In this document: piece after piece, positions 9,099 through 20,327 of the stretch
Position numbering within the stretch: the stretch's first letter is position 1
Layout: the number at the start of each line of letters is the position of its first letter
Assembly: GCA_024349765.1 (NCBI GenBank)
Contig: AP026073.1
Coordinates: forward strand, 7,812,001 to 7,876,000
DNA from: Streptomyces nigrescens
GTDB taxonomy: Bacteria; Actinomycetota; Actinomycetes; Streptomycetales; Streptomycetaceae
Length of the DNA: 64,000 bases
Direction: 5' to 3'
Translations under genes and position numbers: made by a program
The notes under the pieces: model-generated
Seen by the model: the letters and a program-made list of their open reading frames with translations, nothing else
What the model was told of the DNA's origin: nothing
Database searches by the model: none

Positions 9099-9316
9099 CG
9101 AACCTCCCCTCGCAACGCCTCGGCGAGCCGCCGCGCGGTCTGAGGCGTACAACGCCCCAGGTCGACGAGGGGTCGCGGGAAATCCCCCGCCAACGAAACC
9201 CCATCCAGCGTCAACGAGGGCAAGGTCAACCCCGCCCCCCTCAGCGCCACCCGCAACTCATCCCGCGCGTTCTCCGCATCCTTGATCGTCGCGGCCGCCC
9301 GACTGCGCTCCACCAT
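9095..9316 (-). CDS. Small conserved protein next to an XRE/DUF397 locus
   Basis: 73 residues from the ATG at 9314-9316, preceded by GGGAAGAAAGAG. The sequence opens MVERSRAAATIKDAEN and ends in a helix (TPQTARRLAEALRGEV). Proteins of this kind recur beside Streptomyces XRE-family regulators with DUF397 partners, but their role is unknown. It is the first gene of a two-gene unit coupled by a GTGA overlap and diverges from the regulator at 9457 across 140 bp that hold two inverted repeats. Confidence 0.6.
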   Translation of the reverse strand: MVERSRAAATIKDAENARDELRVALRGAGLTLPSLTLDGVSLAGDFPRPLVDLGRCTPQTARRLAEALRGEVR

Positions 9317-9359
9317 CTCTTTCTTCCCTTTCCGAAGTTCGGATCCTGGCGGGTGATGC

Positions 9360-9423
9360 CAACGCCCTTGCCTCTCATTAGAATTGTTGATGCGGCACCG
9401 CTTGCGAAAGCGGGTGGGCGTTG
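9360..9423. promoter_or_regulatory. Nested inverted repeats in the divergent XRE promoter
   Basis: Two perfect palindromic pairs lie between the divergent small gene (9316) and the XRE gene (9457). The outer pair is CAACGCCC at 9360-9367 with GGGCGTTG at 9416-9423; the inner pair is CCGCTT at 9398-9403 with AAGCGG at 9408-9413, 4-base spacer. The position suits an autoregulatory operator of the XRE protein. The assignment is inference; what is seen is the symmetry and location. Confidence 0.45.
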
Positions 9424-9456
9424 TCGTGAGAATGGACAACAAGGGGAGGAGTGGGG

Positions 9457-10278
9457 ATGGTCGAAAAGAATTCCGAGAACGAGGATTCCGCCCGCTGGGT
9501 GCTCGCCTGCGAACTCCGCCGGTTACGCGAGGCGTCGGGAAAGTCCCTGGCCCAACTGGCCGAGGACACCAACTACGACCGCACGTACCTGAACCGCCTG
9601 GAAACCGGCGAACGCCTCTCGAAGCTCCCGGTCATGGAGGCCCTGGACCGGGTGTACGGGACGGCGGGGCTGCTGGTGCGGCTGTGGAAGCTGGCGCGGC
9701 TGGATGCGTTCAAGGACAAGTACCGCCTGTTCATGCAGCACGAGGCGAAGGCGACGATCCTGCACTCGTACGCGATCAGTGTCCCTGGATTGCTCCAGAC
9801 CGAGGACTTCGCCCGGGTAGTGCTCTCCTCGTCGCCAACGCCCATAAGCACTGACGAACTCGAAGAAGCCGTCGCTGCTCGCCTCGGCAGGCAGGAACTG
9901 CTCCAGAGGGAGCGACCGCCGAGCATTCGGATCATCCTCGACGAATCGGCACTACGCCGCCCGGCACAGGATCCGGCGATCTGGCATGCCCAACTGGTGC
10001 GGATCGCGGAGGCTGCCAAGGCTCAGAACGTGGCCATCCAAGTGCTTCCGTTCGCCGCGGCGGTGCATAGCCTGATGGGTGGTTCACTCTGGCTCTTGTG
10101 GATGGCGGACGGTAGCGCTGTTGCCTACCTGGAAGGCAACAAGTCAGGCGAACTGCTCGATGAGCCAGGGGAGGTTGAGCGATACCGCCTGTCTTACGAT
10201 CAACTGCGCGACGCAGCGCTCTCGCCTCGCGATTCGGCAGCATTCATCGAGCGGTTGGTGGAGGACAGCAGACCATGA
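9457..10278 (+). CDS. XRE-family transcriptional regulator (DUF5753 type)
   Basis: 273 residues from the ATG at 9457 (AAGGGGAGGA 7-16 bases upstream). Residues about 15-70 form a helix-turn-helix: LRRLREASGKSLAQLAEDTN then YDRTYLNRLETGER as recognition helix. The rest (about 90-265) is the DUF5753-type sensor domain found in Streptomyces regulators (VPGLLQTEDFAR, then IRIILDESALRRP and VQVLPF-like strands, here IQVLPFAAAVHS). Such proteins control the small DUF397 gene next to them, which overlaps this gene by ATGA (10275-10278). BldB/WhiJ-type loci of Streptomyces development have the same structure. Confidence 0.9.
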   Translation: MVEKNSENEDSARWVLACELRRLREASGKSLAQLAEDTNYDRTYLNRLETGERLSKLPVMEALDRVYGTAGLLVRLWKLARLDAFKDKYRLFMQHEAKATILHSYAISVPGLLQTEDFARVVLSSSPTPISTDELEEAVAARLGRQELLQRERPPSIRIILDESALRRPAQDPAIWHAQLVRIAEAAKAQNVAIQVLPFAAAVHSLMGGSLWLLWMADGSAVAYLEGNKSGELLDEPGEVERYRLSYDQLRDAALSPRDSAAFIERLVEDSRP

Positions 10279-10481
10279 GGACCATCCCCGAACTGGTCGA
10301 GGTCACGTGGCGCAAGAGCAGCTACAGCGACGGGGGAGCCGACAACTGCCTGGAGGTCGCTGACGGCATCCCCCACACGGTCCCGGTCCGTGACAGCAAG
10401 GCCCCGGACGGGCCGGTTCTGTGGCTCCCTGCGACGGCGTGGACGGCCTTTATAGAAACGGTTAAGGACGGCCGGTTGTGA
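10275..10481 (+). CDS. DUF397 small protein, copy 1
   Basis: 68 residues, ATGA overlap with the XRE gene. VTWRKSSYSDGGADNCLEVADG and VPVRDSKAPDGPVL are the two signature blocks of DUF397. Members act as partners or modulators of the adjacent XRE regulator in Streptomyces, some with toxin-antitoxin-like behaviour. Its 3' end overlaps the start of a second DUF397 gene by GTGA. Confidence 0.9.
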   Translation: MRTIPELVEVTWRKSSYSDGGADNCLEVADGIPHTVPVRDSKAPDGPVLWLPATAWTAFIETVKDGRL

Positions 10482-10705
10482 GGGGGACGTCGGGTCCCAC
10501 CGTCACGTGGCGGAAGAGTAGCTACAGCGACGGGGGCGACGGTAACTGCATCGAGGTCGTCGACGGCATTCCCAACGTGGTCCCCGTCCGTGACAGCAAG
10601 GACCCGGACGGCCCGATGCTGTGCATTCCCGTCGCCGCCTGGTCGTCGTTCATAGCCACCGTGAAGGGGGACGCGTGGACTGGGGGACTCTCGTCGCGAC
10701 CGTGA
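10478..10705 (+). CDS. DUF397 small protein, copy 2
   Basis: 75 residues, starting at a GTG that overlaps the stop of copy 1. It repeats the family blocks (TWRKSSYSDGGDGNCIEV, VPVRDSKDPDGPML) and is clearly a tandem duplicate of copy 1, with a longer C-terminus (GDAWTGGLSSRP). That extension is encoded in the 31 bp that also carry the start of the next gene in another frame, so the two share coding sequence. Confidence 0.88.
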   Translation: MRGTSGPTVTWRKSSYSDGGDGNCIEVVDGIPNVVPVRDSKDPDGPMLCIPVAAWSSFIATVKGDAWTGGLSSRP

Positions 10706-11211
10706 GTGGTGGTCTGATCGCCATTTCCGGGACCGTGCTCGCGGATCAGCTCAAGCAACGTCACGAGAAGGCCCGTAGCAGTGCGGAGCGGCGGCGGGCC
10801 GTCTACATCGAGTTCATCTCCGCCGCCGGGGTCTGCCACGCGCGGCTTCGGCAGATCGCGCAGGGAACGGGTGACGGGGCGGAGACCGCATCCGCCGCGC
10901 GGGCGGCGTTGACCGACGCCGGGATCCACGAGGTGCGCGAGCGGCTGTTCATCGACGCGAGCACCGCCGTCGCCGGCGCGGGACAGGCCATGTTCGAGCG
11001 GCTGCGGGCGCTCCAGCGAGCCGTGGCGGAAGGCGCCGGACTCGGCTCGCGCGCCTTCCACGACGTCTACCACCCCTACCTCGAAGCGGTCTGGGCCTAC
11101 CGCGTGGCAGTGCGTGAGGAACTGGAGGGACGCTTCCTTGCACCCGCGACCTTCGGCTGGGAGGAGTGGGACGGGACGGACCGCTGTCCGGTCTGCCGGC
11201 AGGCGGCATGA
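10675..11211 (+). CDS. Small membrane-anchored protein, last gene of the XRE/DUF397 operon
   Basis: 178 residues from the GTG at 10675 (AAGGGGG upstream), overlapping the second DUF397 gene by 31 bp. Residues about 5-25 (LVATVSGGLIAISGTVLADQ) form one membrane segment; the remainder is a helical cytoplasmic domain with heptad-like Leu/Ala spacing and a C-terminal C-P-V-C pair that could bind metal or be redox active. Such proteins are frequent in Streptomyces without assigned function. Overlap with the DUF397 gene makes it part of the same transcript. Confidence 0.65.
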   Translation: MDWGTLVATVSGGLIAISGTVLADQLKQRHEKARSSAERRRAVYIEFISAAGVCHARLRQIAQGTGDGAETASAARAALTDAGIHEVRERLFIDASTAVAGAGQAMFERLRALQRAVAEGAGLGSRAFHDVYHPYLEAVWAYRVAVREELEGRFLAPATFGWEEWDGTDRCPVCRQAA

Positions 11212-11253
11212 CCGCTGGGCTCCCAGGGAGTCATGCCACCCGCTCGCGCCGGG

Positions 11254-12810
11254 CTACTTCTCCGGATACCTCCGCGGCGTCCACACCACCTGCGTACCGT
11301 CCCCGCGGCGTACCGCCTGGGTCTGGGAGGAGCCGATGATCAGGAGGGTGCGCATGTCGACCTGGGTGGGGTCGAGGTCGGCCAACGGGACGGTGTGGAC
11401 GGATTCCTCGGGGCCGCCGATGTCGCGGGCGAGGATGACCGGGGTGTCCGGGGCGCGGTGTTCCAGGAGGAGTTCGCGGGCCTTGCCGACCTGCCAGGTG
11501 CGGCTGCGGGAGCCGGGGTTGTACAGCGCGAGGGCCAGGTCGGCGGAGGCCGCGGCGTGCAGGCGTTCGGCGATGACCTCCCAGGGCTTCAGGCGGTCGG
11601 AGAGGGAGATGACCGCGTAGTCGTGGCCGAGGGGGGCGCCGGCGCGGGCCGCCGCGGCGTTGGCGGCGGTGACGCCCGGCAGGACGCGTACGGGGATCGA
11701 GCGGTACGGGTCCTGGGCGGCGACCTCCAGGACGGCGGTGGCCATGGCGAAGATGCCGGGGTCGCCGCCGGAGACCACGGCGACCTTCCGGCCGCGTCGG
11801 GCCAGGTCCAGGGCGAGTTCGGCGCGTTCCGACTCGACCTTGTTGTCCGAGGCGTGGCGGTGCTGGCCGGGGCGCAGCGGGACGCGGTCCAGGTAGGTGG
11901 TGTAGCCGACCAGGTCCTCGGCGGCGGCGAGGGCGCCGCGGGACTCGGGGGTGAGCCAGAGGGGGCCCGCCGGGCCGGTGCCCACGACGATCACCTCGCC
12001 GACCTCGCCCGCCTCCCGTTCGGCCGCCGGGGCCTCGGACGGCGTCACGGACCGGGCCGCGATGCGGCTGGGGACGACCGTGACGGAGAAGTAGGGGACC
12101 GTGTCCGAGTCGATGGCGGCGAGTTCGGCGGTGCGCTCGCCCGCCATCGTCGCGCGCTCGACGTACTGCGCCTCGTCGAGGCGGCCGGCGCGTTCCATGG
12201 CGCGGCGGACGGTCGGGAAGGTGCGGCCCAGCTTCATGACCACGGCGGTGTCGGTCGAGGCCAGACGGGCGGTCAGCTCCTCCTCGGGCAGCGTGCCGGG
12301 GAGGATCGTCAGGACCTCGTCGGCCTCCGCGAGCGGCTTGCCCAGGCGGGCCGCGGCGGCGCTGATCGAGGTGACGCCGGGGATCACCTCGGTCGGGTAG
12401 CGGTGCGCGAGCCGCTTGTGCATGTGCTGGTAGGAGCCGTAGAAGAGCGGGTCGCCCTCGGAGATGACCGCCACCGTGCGGCCGGCGTCGAGGTGTGCGG
12501 CGAGGCGCGCCGCGGCCTCCTCGTAGAACTCGTCGAGCGCACCGCGGTAGCCGCCGGGGTGGTCGGTCGACTCGGTGGTGACCGGGTAGACCAGCGGCTC
12601 CTCGATGTGGTCGGCGCGCAGGTGCCGGGCGGCTATGGAGCGCGCGATCGAGCGGCCGTGGCGGGCGCTGTGGTAGGCGATGACGTCGGCCTCGGCGATG
12701 ACCTCGACGGCCCGTACGGTCATCAGGGACGGGTCGCCGGGGCCGAGGCCCACGCCGTAGAGACGGCCGGTGGTCCCCGTGCCGGTGCCGGTTTCCTGCT
12801 GCTCGCTCAC
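11254..12810 (-). CDS. cobIJ: Precorrin-2 C20-methyltransferase / precorrin-3B C17-methyltransferase fusion
   Basis: About 518 residues with two tetrapyrrole methylase domains. The first (about 15-255; YGVGLGPGDPSLMTVRAV, SEGDPLFYGSYQHM, VIPGVTSISAAAARLGKPLA) is CobI, which adds the C20 methyl to precorrin-2. The second (about 275-515; VVGTGPAGPLWLTPE, VSGGDPGIFAMA, LPGVTAANAAAARAGAPLGHDY) is CobJ, which methylates C17 and contracts the ring. Start chosen at GTG 12808-12810, with AGGAAGAG seven bases upstream; a GTG at 12814-12816 overlapping the cobH stop is equally possible. Last gene of the coupled cobG-cobH-cobIJ unit. The fusion is typical of actinobacteria. Confidence 0.95.
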   Translation of the reverse strand: MSEQQETGTGTGTTGRLYGVGLGPGDPSLMTVRAVEVIAEADVIAYHSARHGRSIARSIAARHLRADHIEEPLVYPVTTESTDHPGGYRGALDEFYEEAAARLAAHLDAGRTVAVISEGDPLFYGSYQHMHKRLAHRYPTEVIPGVTSISAAAARLGKPLAEADEVLTILPGTLPEEELTARLASTDTAVVMKLGRTFPTVRRAMERAGRLDEAQYVERATMAGERTAELAAIDSDTVPYFSVTVVPSRIAARSVTPSEAPAAEREAGEVGEVIVVGTGPAGPLWLTPESRGALAAAEDLVGYTTYLDRVPLRPGQHRHASDNKVESERAELALDLARRGRKVAVVSGGDPGIFAMATAVLEVAAQDPYRSIPVRVLPGVTAANAAAARAGAPLGHDYAVISLSDRLKPWEVIAERLHAAASADLALALYNPGSRSRTWQVGKARELLLEHRAPDTPVILARDIGGPEESVHTVPLADLDPTQVDMRTLLIIGSSQTQAVRRGDGTQVVWTPRRYPEK

Positions 12811-12812
12811 GC

Positions 12813-13445
12813 TCACTCTTCCTCGCTTGCCAGGGCGTTGAGGGCGGCCGCGGCCATGGCGCTGCCGCCGCGCCGTCCGCGCACCACGATGTGGTCCAGC
12901 TCCGACGGATGGGCGATCAGGGCGTCCTTGGACTCCGCCGCGCCGATGAAGCCGACGGGTATGCCGATCACGGCGGCCGGGCGGGGCGCGCCCTCCTCGA
13001 TCATTTCGAGGAACCGGAAGAGGGCGGTCGGGGCGTTGCCGAACGCGACGACGGCGCCCTCCATGCGGTCCCGCCACAGTTCCAGGGCCGCGGCGCTGCG
13101 GGTGGTGCCCATACGGGCGGCCAGGTCCGGCACCGCGGGGTCGGCCAGCGTGCAGAGCACCTGGTTGCCGGCCGGCAGCCGCTTGCGGGTCACCCCGCTG
13201 GCGACCATATTGGCGTCGCAGAGGATCGGCGCGCCGTCGTGCAGCGCCTTGCGGGCGGCGGCCACCACGCCGGGGGTGAAGGCCAGATCGCGTACGAGGT
13301 CGACCATGCCGCAGGCGTGGATCATCCGGACCGCGACCCGGCTGACGTCGGCGGGCAGGCCGGAGAGGTCCGCCTCGGCCCGGATGGTGGCGAAGGACTG
13401 GCGGTAGATCTCCGCACCGTCCTTCTCGTAGTCGAACGCGGTCAC
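12813..13445 (-). CDS. cobH: Precorrin-8X methylmutase
   Basis: 210 residues from a GTG that overlaps the cobG stop (GTGA, 13442-13445). Family motifs are present: [12 protein letters not shown] with the catalytic His, [20 protein letters not shown], and [16 protein letters not shown]. The enzyme moves the methyl group from C11 to C12, converting precorrin-8x to hydrogenobyrinate. The 3' end abuts or overlaps cobIJ. The tight overlaps on both sides show one polycistronic unit with coupled translation. Confidence 0.95.
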   Translation of the reverse strand: MTAFDYEKDGAEIYRQSFATIRAEADLSGLPADVSRVAVRMIHACGMVDLVRDLAFTPGVVAAARKALHDGAPILCDANMVASGVTRKRLPAGNQVLCTLADPAVPDLAARMGTTRSAAALELWRDRMEGAVVAFGNAPTALFRFLEMIEEGAPRPAAVIGIPVGFIGAAESKDALIAHPSELDHIVVRGRRGGSAMAAAALNALASEEE

Positions 13446-14959
13446 TCTGGCCTCGTTTCTGGCGTTCCTGGTGTTGCGGGTGGTGCGGTTGGTGTCGTCT
13501 TCGGCGTGGTGGGTGTGGCGGGTGTTGCCTCCGGGCCGACGACCGCGACCCGGTAGCCCGCCTCGGTCGCCAGCACGTCGATCCAGCTCCCGTGCGGGTG
13601 CCCGCAGCGGCGCTCGCAGCCGGACCAGTGGACGGGCAGCGGCGCGGCGTCGACCGGCAGGGATGCGGCGTCGGTCGGCAGCGGTGCGGGATCGGCCGGC
13701 AGGGGCACGCCCCGCGGCAACGGTGTGCCCGCCTCGACCGCCTCCGCCACGTCCGCGCGGACGTCCGTGCGGGACTTGGCGCAGCCCGGCCGGCCGGTGC
13801 AGGCGCCGATGCGGTGCCAGGGGGAGGACGGGTCGGTGACCAGGCCGGCGGCGGCCAGTTCGCGGAGGCGGGGCGCGGCCGCGGCGGCCGGCAGGCCGGG
13901 GACGACGATGCCGCGCCACGGGGTGAGGCGGAGCTCGCCGGATCCGTCGTCGGCCGCGACGGAGGCGAGCAGCCGCCACTGGGCCACCGACAGCCTGCCG
14001 AGCGGCGCGAGTACGGAGAGCGCGCGCCGCCCGTCGCGGCCCTCGACGATGCCGGGGGCGGAGGAGTCCGCGTACCCGGCCGCCGGGCCGCCGGACGCCG
14101 CGGCCCGCACCCGGGCGCCCTCCGCCACGTACGACTCCCGGGCGCCCTCCGCCACGTACGACGCTCCGGCCCCGTCAGCCACGTACGACGCCTCGATGCC
14201 CGCCGCGTGCAGCGCCGCCGCCACGGCCCGCGCGGACAGCCGGTGGCCGTCCGGGAGTTCGCGCACCCGCCAGGCGCCGGTGCCGCCGGCCGCCGCGGCG
14301 GCCAGGAACGTCTCGGCGGCGGCCAGCGCCGCGCGCGGTGCGTCCGGACCGGCGATCCGCAGCGCCGCCGGGTCGTCGCCGACCCGCAGCAGCGCCCCGC
14401 CGCCGGACCCCGTCGCACCCGTGATGCCCGATTCTGCGATCAACGTCACATCGCCGCCGAGCGCCGCCACATCGCCCCGTCCGTCGTCCAGGACGAACAG
14501 GAAACGGCCGGAGAGCGCGGTCGCGGAGTCGCTCGCGCACAGCAGCGCGTCCAGCCGTCGGGCCCACCGGCGCACGTCAGCGGGGGTGTTGTGGTCCAGT
14601 CCGGCCAGCGGGGAGGCGAGGATGTTGCGGATGCGTTCGTGGCGTTCGGAGGGCAGCAGGCCGGCGTCGTGCAGCAGCCCGGCGAGGCGGCCGCCGCAGC
14701 CGTCCGGCAGGCCGCGCAGCTCGACGTTGCCGCGCGAGGTCAGGGACAGCCGGCCGTCGCCGAGCAGGTCCGCGGCATCGGCCAGCGCGCGGGCCTGATG
14801 GACCGTCAAATCTCCTGCGGGGATGCGCACTCGGGCCAGATGGCCGTCGGCGGCCGGATGCAGCCGCAGCGCTCCCGGGCAGGCGTCACCGCGGGCCCGT
14901 ACGGGCGGCTCGGCCCGTCGGGGCCGTGGTGAGGGGGAGGGCGGCATGGCGGCGAGCAT
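13442..14959 (-). CDS. cobG: Precorrin-3B synthase (monooxygenase, siroheme/4Fe-4S type)
   Basis: About 505 residues. The fold is that of nitrite/sulfite reductases in two ferredoxin-like halves. [16 protein letters not shown] marks the first half. Near the C-terminus [11 protein letters not shown] and [12 protein letters not shown] supply the four cysteines of the Fe-S cluster. CobG is the O2-dependent step that makes precorrin-3B before ring contraction, diagnostic of the aerobic pathway. Odd feature: a tandem repeat around residues 270-300 ([27 protein letters not shown]). The C-terminus is a Pro/Thr-rich tail. Start uncertain: ATG at 14957-14959 or 14945-14947, neither with a clear ribosome site. 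Confidence 0.92.
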   Translation of the reverse strand: MLAAMPPSPSPRPRRAEPPVRARGDACPGALRLHPAADGHLARVRIPAGDLTVHQARALADAADLLGDGRLSLTSRGNVELRGLPDGCGGRLAGLLHDAGLLPSERHERIRNILASPLAGLDHNTPADVRRWARRLDALLCASDSATALSGRFLFVLDDGRGDVAALGGDVTLIAESGITGATGSGGGALLRVGDDPAALRIAGPDAPRAALAAAETFLAAAAAGGTGAWRVRELPDGHRLSARAVAAALHAAGIEASYVADGAGASYVAEGARESYVAEGARVRAAASGGPAAGYADSSAPGIVEGRDGRRALSVLAPLGRLSVAQWRLLASVAADDGSGELRLTPWRGIVVPGLPAAAAAPRLRELAAAGLVTDPSSPWHRIGACTGRPGCAKSRTDVRADVAEAVEAGTPLPRGVPLPADPAPLPTDAASLPVDAAPLPVHWSGCERRCGHPHGSWIDVLATEAGYRVAVVGPEATPATPTTPKTTPTAPPATPGTPETRPE

Positions 14960-15129
14960 ACCTACGACGGTGCGCGACCGATCCGGGGCGGATCCAGCCA
15001 TGAAGCGGACGAATCCGGCCACCGCGGCACGGGTGACGGAGCCCCGCGTACCGGACGTACCGAAACCCCCGCCCGCGGCCGCGCACCGCCCCCGCAAAGG
15101 CCCGCTTACCTCCGTCGCCCGCAGCCCTT

Positions 15130-15300
15130 ACTATGCAGGTCGGCGGGTCGGCTGACCCGTCGGACGCCAGCGACGGCGCCGGGCCCTCGGGCCCGAGGGA
15201 GGAAGCCCGGTGAGAATCCGGCGCGGTCCCGCCACTGTGAACCCGGCCGGAGCCGGGTGAGTCAGGAACTCCCGCCGTCCTTACGACCACCCGGGGCGCG
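15130..15300 (+). promoter_or_regulatory. Cobalamin (AdoCbl) riboswitch upstream of cobN
   Basis: GGTGAGAATCC at 15209-15219 and GCCACTGT at 15231-15238 are the two hallmark blocks of the B12-riboswitch core (B12 box), followed by a GC hairpin (CCCGGCCGGAGCCGGG, 15242-15257) and AGTCAGGAACTCCCGCC. The element points rightward and ends about 30 bases before the cobN start codon, so it probably represses cobN translation or transcription when adenosylcobalamin is plentiful. The cobG unit leaves the same region in the other direction and would not carry this RNA. Confidence 0.93.
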
Positions 15301-15327
15301 GACACCCCGAGGAAGGCCAGCGCTCGC

Positions 15328-18978
<3,651 letters not shown>

Positions 18979-18984
18979 TGCCCG

Positions 18985-19012
18985 GTGACCGGCCGGGGCA
19001 CCGGCCGGTCAC
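18985..19012. terminator. Bidirectional hairpin between cobN and the DUF4097 gene
   Basis: Perfect 12-bp inverted repeat: GTGACCGGCCGG at 18985-18996, loop GGCA, CCGGCCGGTCAC at 19001-19012. It begins 6 bp after the cobN stop and its right arm includes the stop codon of the convergent gene. No T-tract, as is common in high-GC organisms. Confidence 0.7.
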
Positions 19013-19557
19013 GCCGCCTTCGCGGTGATGTCCCCGTTCGAGGTGGTGAGGATCAGCCGGTAGCGGCCCGCGGGGTCGTCGGCCAGGCCGATGTGCTTCG
19101 CGCCGTTGCTGGTGTCCGCGGAGATGTCGTAGCTGCCCTTCGGCATCCGTACGGTGACCGAGCCGTTGGAGGTCTTCGCCCGGACGTGCTGCGGCCGGGC
19201 CGGGGTGAGGTCGATCGTGTACGTCACCGAGCACTCGTCGCCGCAGCCGCCGAGCACCAGCACCCCGTCCTCGACCCGGTGCGTCGCCCCTTGTGGGCGG
19301 TCACCGTGGTACTCCACCGAGCGGTGCAGCGACACCGCGTCGCCGTTCTTGCCGCCGCGGACCGTGACGCCGCCCGAGTGGGTGTCCAGGCGGACGGCCG
19401 TGATCCTCTTCGACACCACGGCGTCGTCCTCGAACGTCTTCCCGGGCAGCAGCCCGCAGGCGGCGATGCCGCACCCCGCGACGACGGCCGCCGCGGCGGC
19501 CGCGAGGGTGCGGCGGGGGAGGCGGGGGAGGCGGGCGCGGTGGTGGCGGTGCGGCAT
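19009..19557 (-). CDS. Lipoprotein with DUF4097-type beta-helix domain
   Basis: 182 residues. A basic start (HRHHRARLPRLPRR) and hydrophobic core lead to a lipobox-like VVAGC (Cys near 29), so lipidation and export are predicted; a second Cys five residues on is an alternative. The mature part is a right-handed beta-solenoid of DUF4097 type, seen in repeated strands such as SGGVTVRGGKNGDAV, TSNGSVTVRMPKGSYDI and TTSNGDITAKAA. Two Cys in GGCGDECS probably form a disulfide. Function in the family is unknown; an envelope role is inferred. Confidence 0.75.
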   Translation of the reverse strand: MPHRHHRARLPRLPRRTLAAAAAAVVAGCGIAACGLLPGKTFEDDAVVSKRITAVRLDTHSGGVTVRGGKNGDAVSLHRSVEYHGDRPQGATHRVEDGVLVLGGCGDECSVTYTIDLTPARPQHVRAKTSNGSVTVRMPKGSYDISADTSNGAKHIGLADDPAGRYRLILTTSNGDITAKAA

Positions 19558-19783
19558 GAAGTCCCCCGGGGCGAAAGGCGGTTGGTGGGCGGAAGTGGTC
19601 GAAGGAGGCGGGCCGCCGGGCGGCCGCGAAGAACGAGATTAAGACGGCGGCGAGGGCGCGGACCATGGGGACAACCCGAGGGTCGGGGTGGAGAAAACTG
19701 CAGGTGCGACCCGCGGGCCCCGGTGCGAGGATTCTCGTGGGGGCGGTTCATGTGCTGCGTACGGGCGGATGAGGAGGCTTCCG

Positions 19784-20056
19784 GTGACTGCCACGAAGAC
19801 ATGGAACACCGAGATCAGCATCACCGAGACCGGCAGCGAGGTCCGGGCGGAGGCCAGGCTGCGCGGCAAGGAAGGCGGCCAGATGGTCGGCCAGGGCTCG
19901 GCGCGCTGCAATCCCGCGGACGAGAACGTCCCGGCCATCGGCGACGAGTTGGCCGTGGCCCGGGCGATGTCGGACCTCAGCCACCAGCTGCTGCAGCGGG
20001 CGGCGCACGACATCGAGGTGCACACCGCCCGGCCGGTGGAGCGGCTTCAGGCGTGA
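19784..20056 (+). CDS. DUF1876 (dsRBD-like) protein
   Basis: 90 residues from a GTG with GAGGAGG six bases upstream; the frame is open further left but lacks a start signal there. KTWNTEISITETGSEVRAEA, then GKGSA-like GQGSARCNPADENVPAIGDELAVARAMSDLSHQLL are the conserved DUF1876 blocks. These small proteins are common in Streptomyces, often in several copies, and adopt a dsRBD-like fold with no established activity. It diverges from the DUF4097 lipoprotein across 226 bp. Confidence 0.88.
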   Translation: MTATKTWNTEISITETGSEVRAEARLRGKEGGQMVGQGSARCNPADENVPAIGDELAVARAMSDLSHQLLQRAAHDIEVHTARPVERLQA

Positions 20057-20236
20057 GGAGTACGCGGGGCTGAGGCACACGGAAGAGAGCAGCTCGGGCA
20101 CATCGTGCTGCCCTGGCACGGCGTGCCGCCCGGAGCGTACGGTGCGCCGGTATGCCCTCCGCTACGCACCGCGCAGCGTCGTGCTGTGGCTGCAACCCTC
20201 CACCCGGCGCGCTCCCGCCAGCCGGTCGACCGGGCG

Positions 20237-20275
20237 ACGGCCGGGGTGCCGGCCGGGGTGCCGGCCGGGGCCGTG
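20237..20275. repeat. Short 12-bp tandem repeat in a non-coding gap
   Basis: Between the DUF1876 gene and the LCP gene, GCCGGCCGGGGT-like 12-bp units occur about three times in a row. The surrounding 271-bp gap shows no convincing gene. Confidence 0.5.
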
Positions 20276-20327
20276 GCGGCGTGGCTGGTCGGCCGCCGCG
20301 CCACCCACCGTGGCCCCCGCCGCGTGG

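Noticed and set aside
11254-14418. A single 1054-codon leftward protein
   Set aside because: The first ~530 codons are an out-of-frame reading of cobG and cobH; only the CobIJ part has family motifs and a start signal near 12810.
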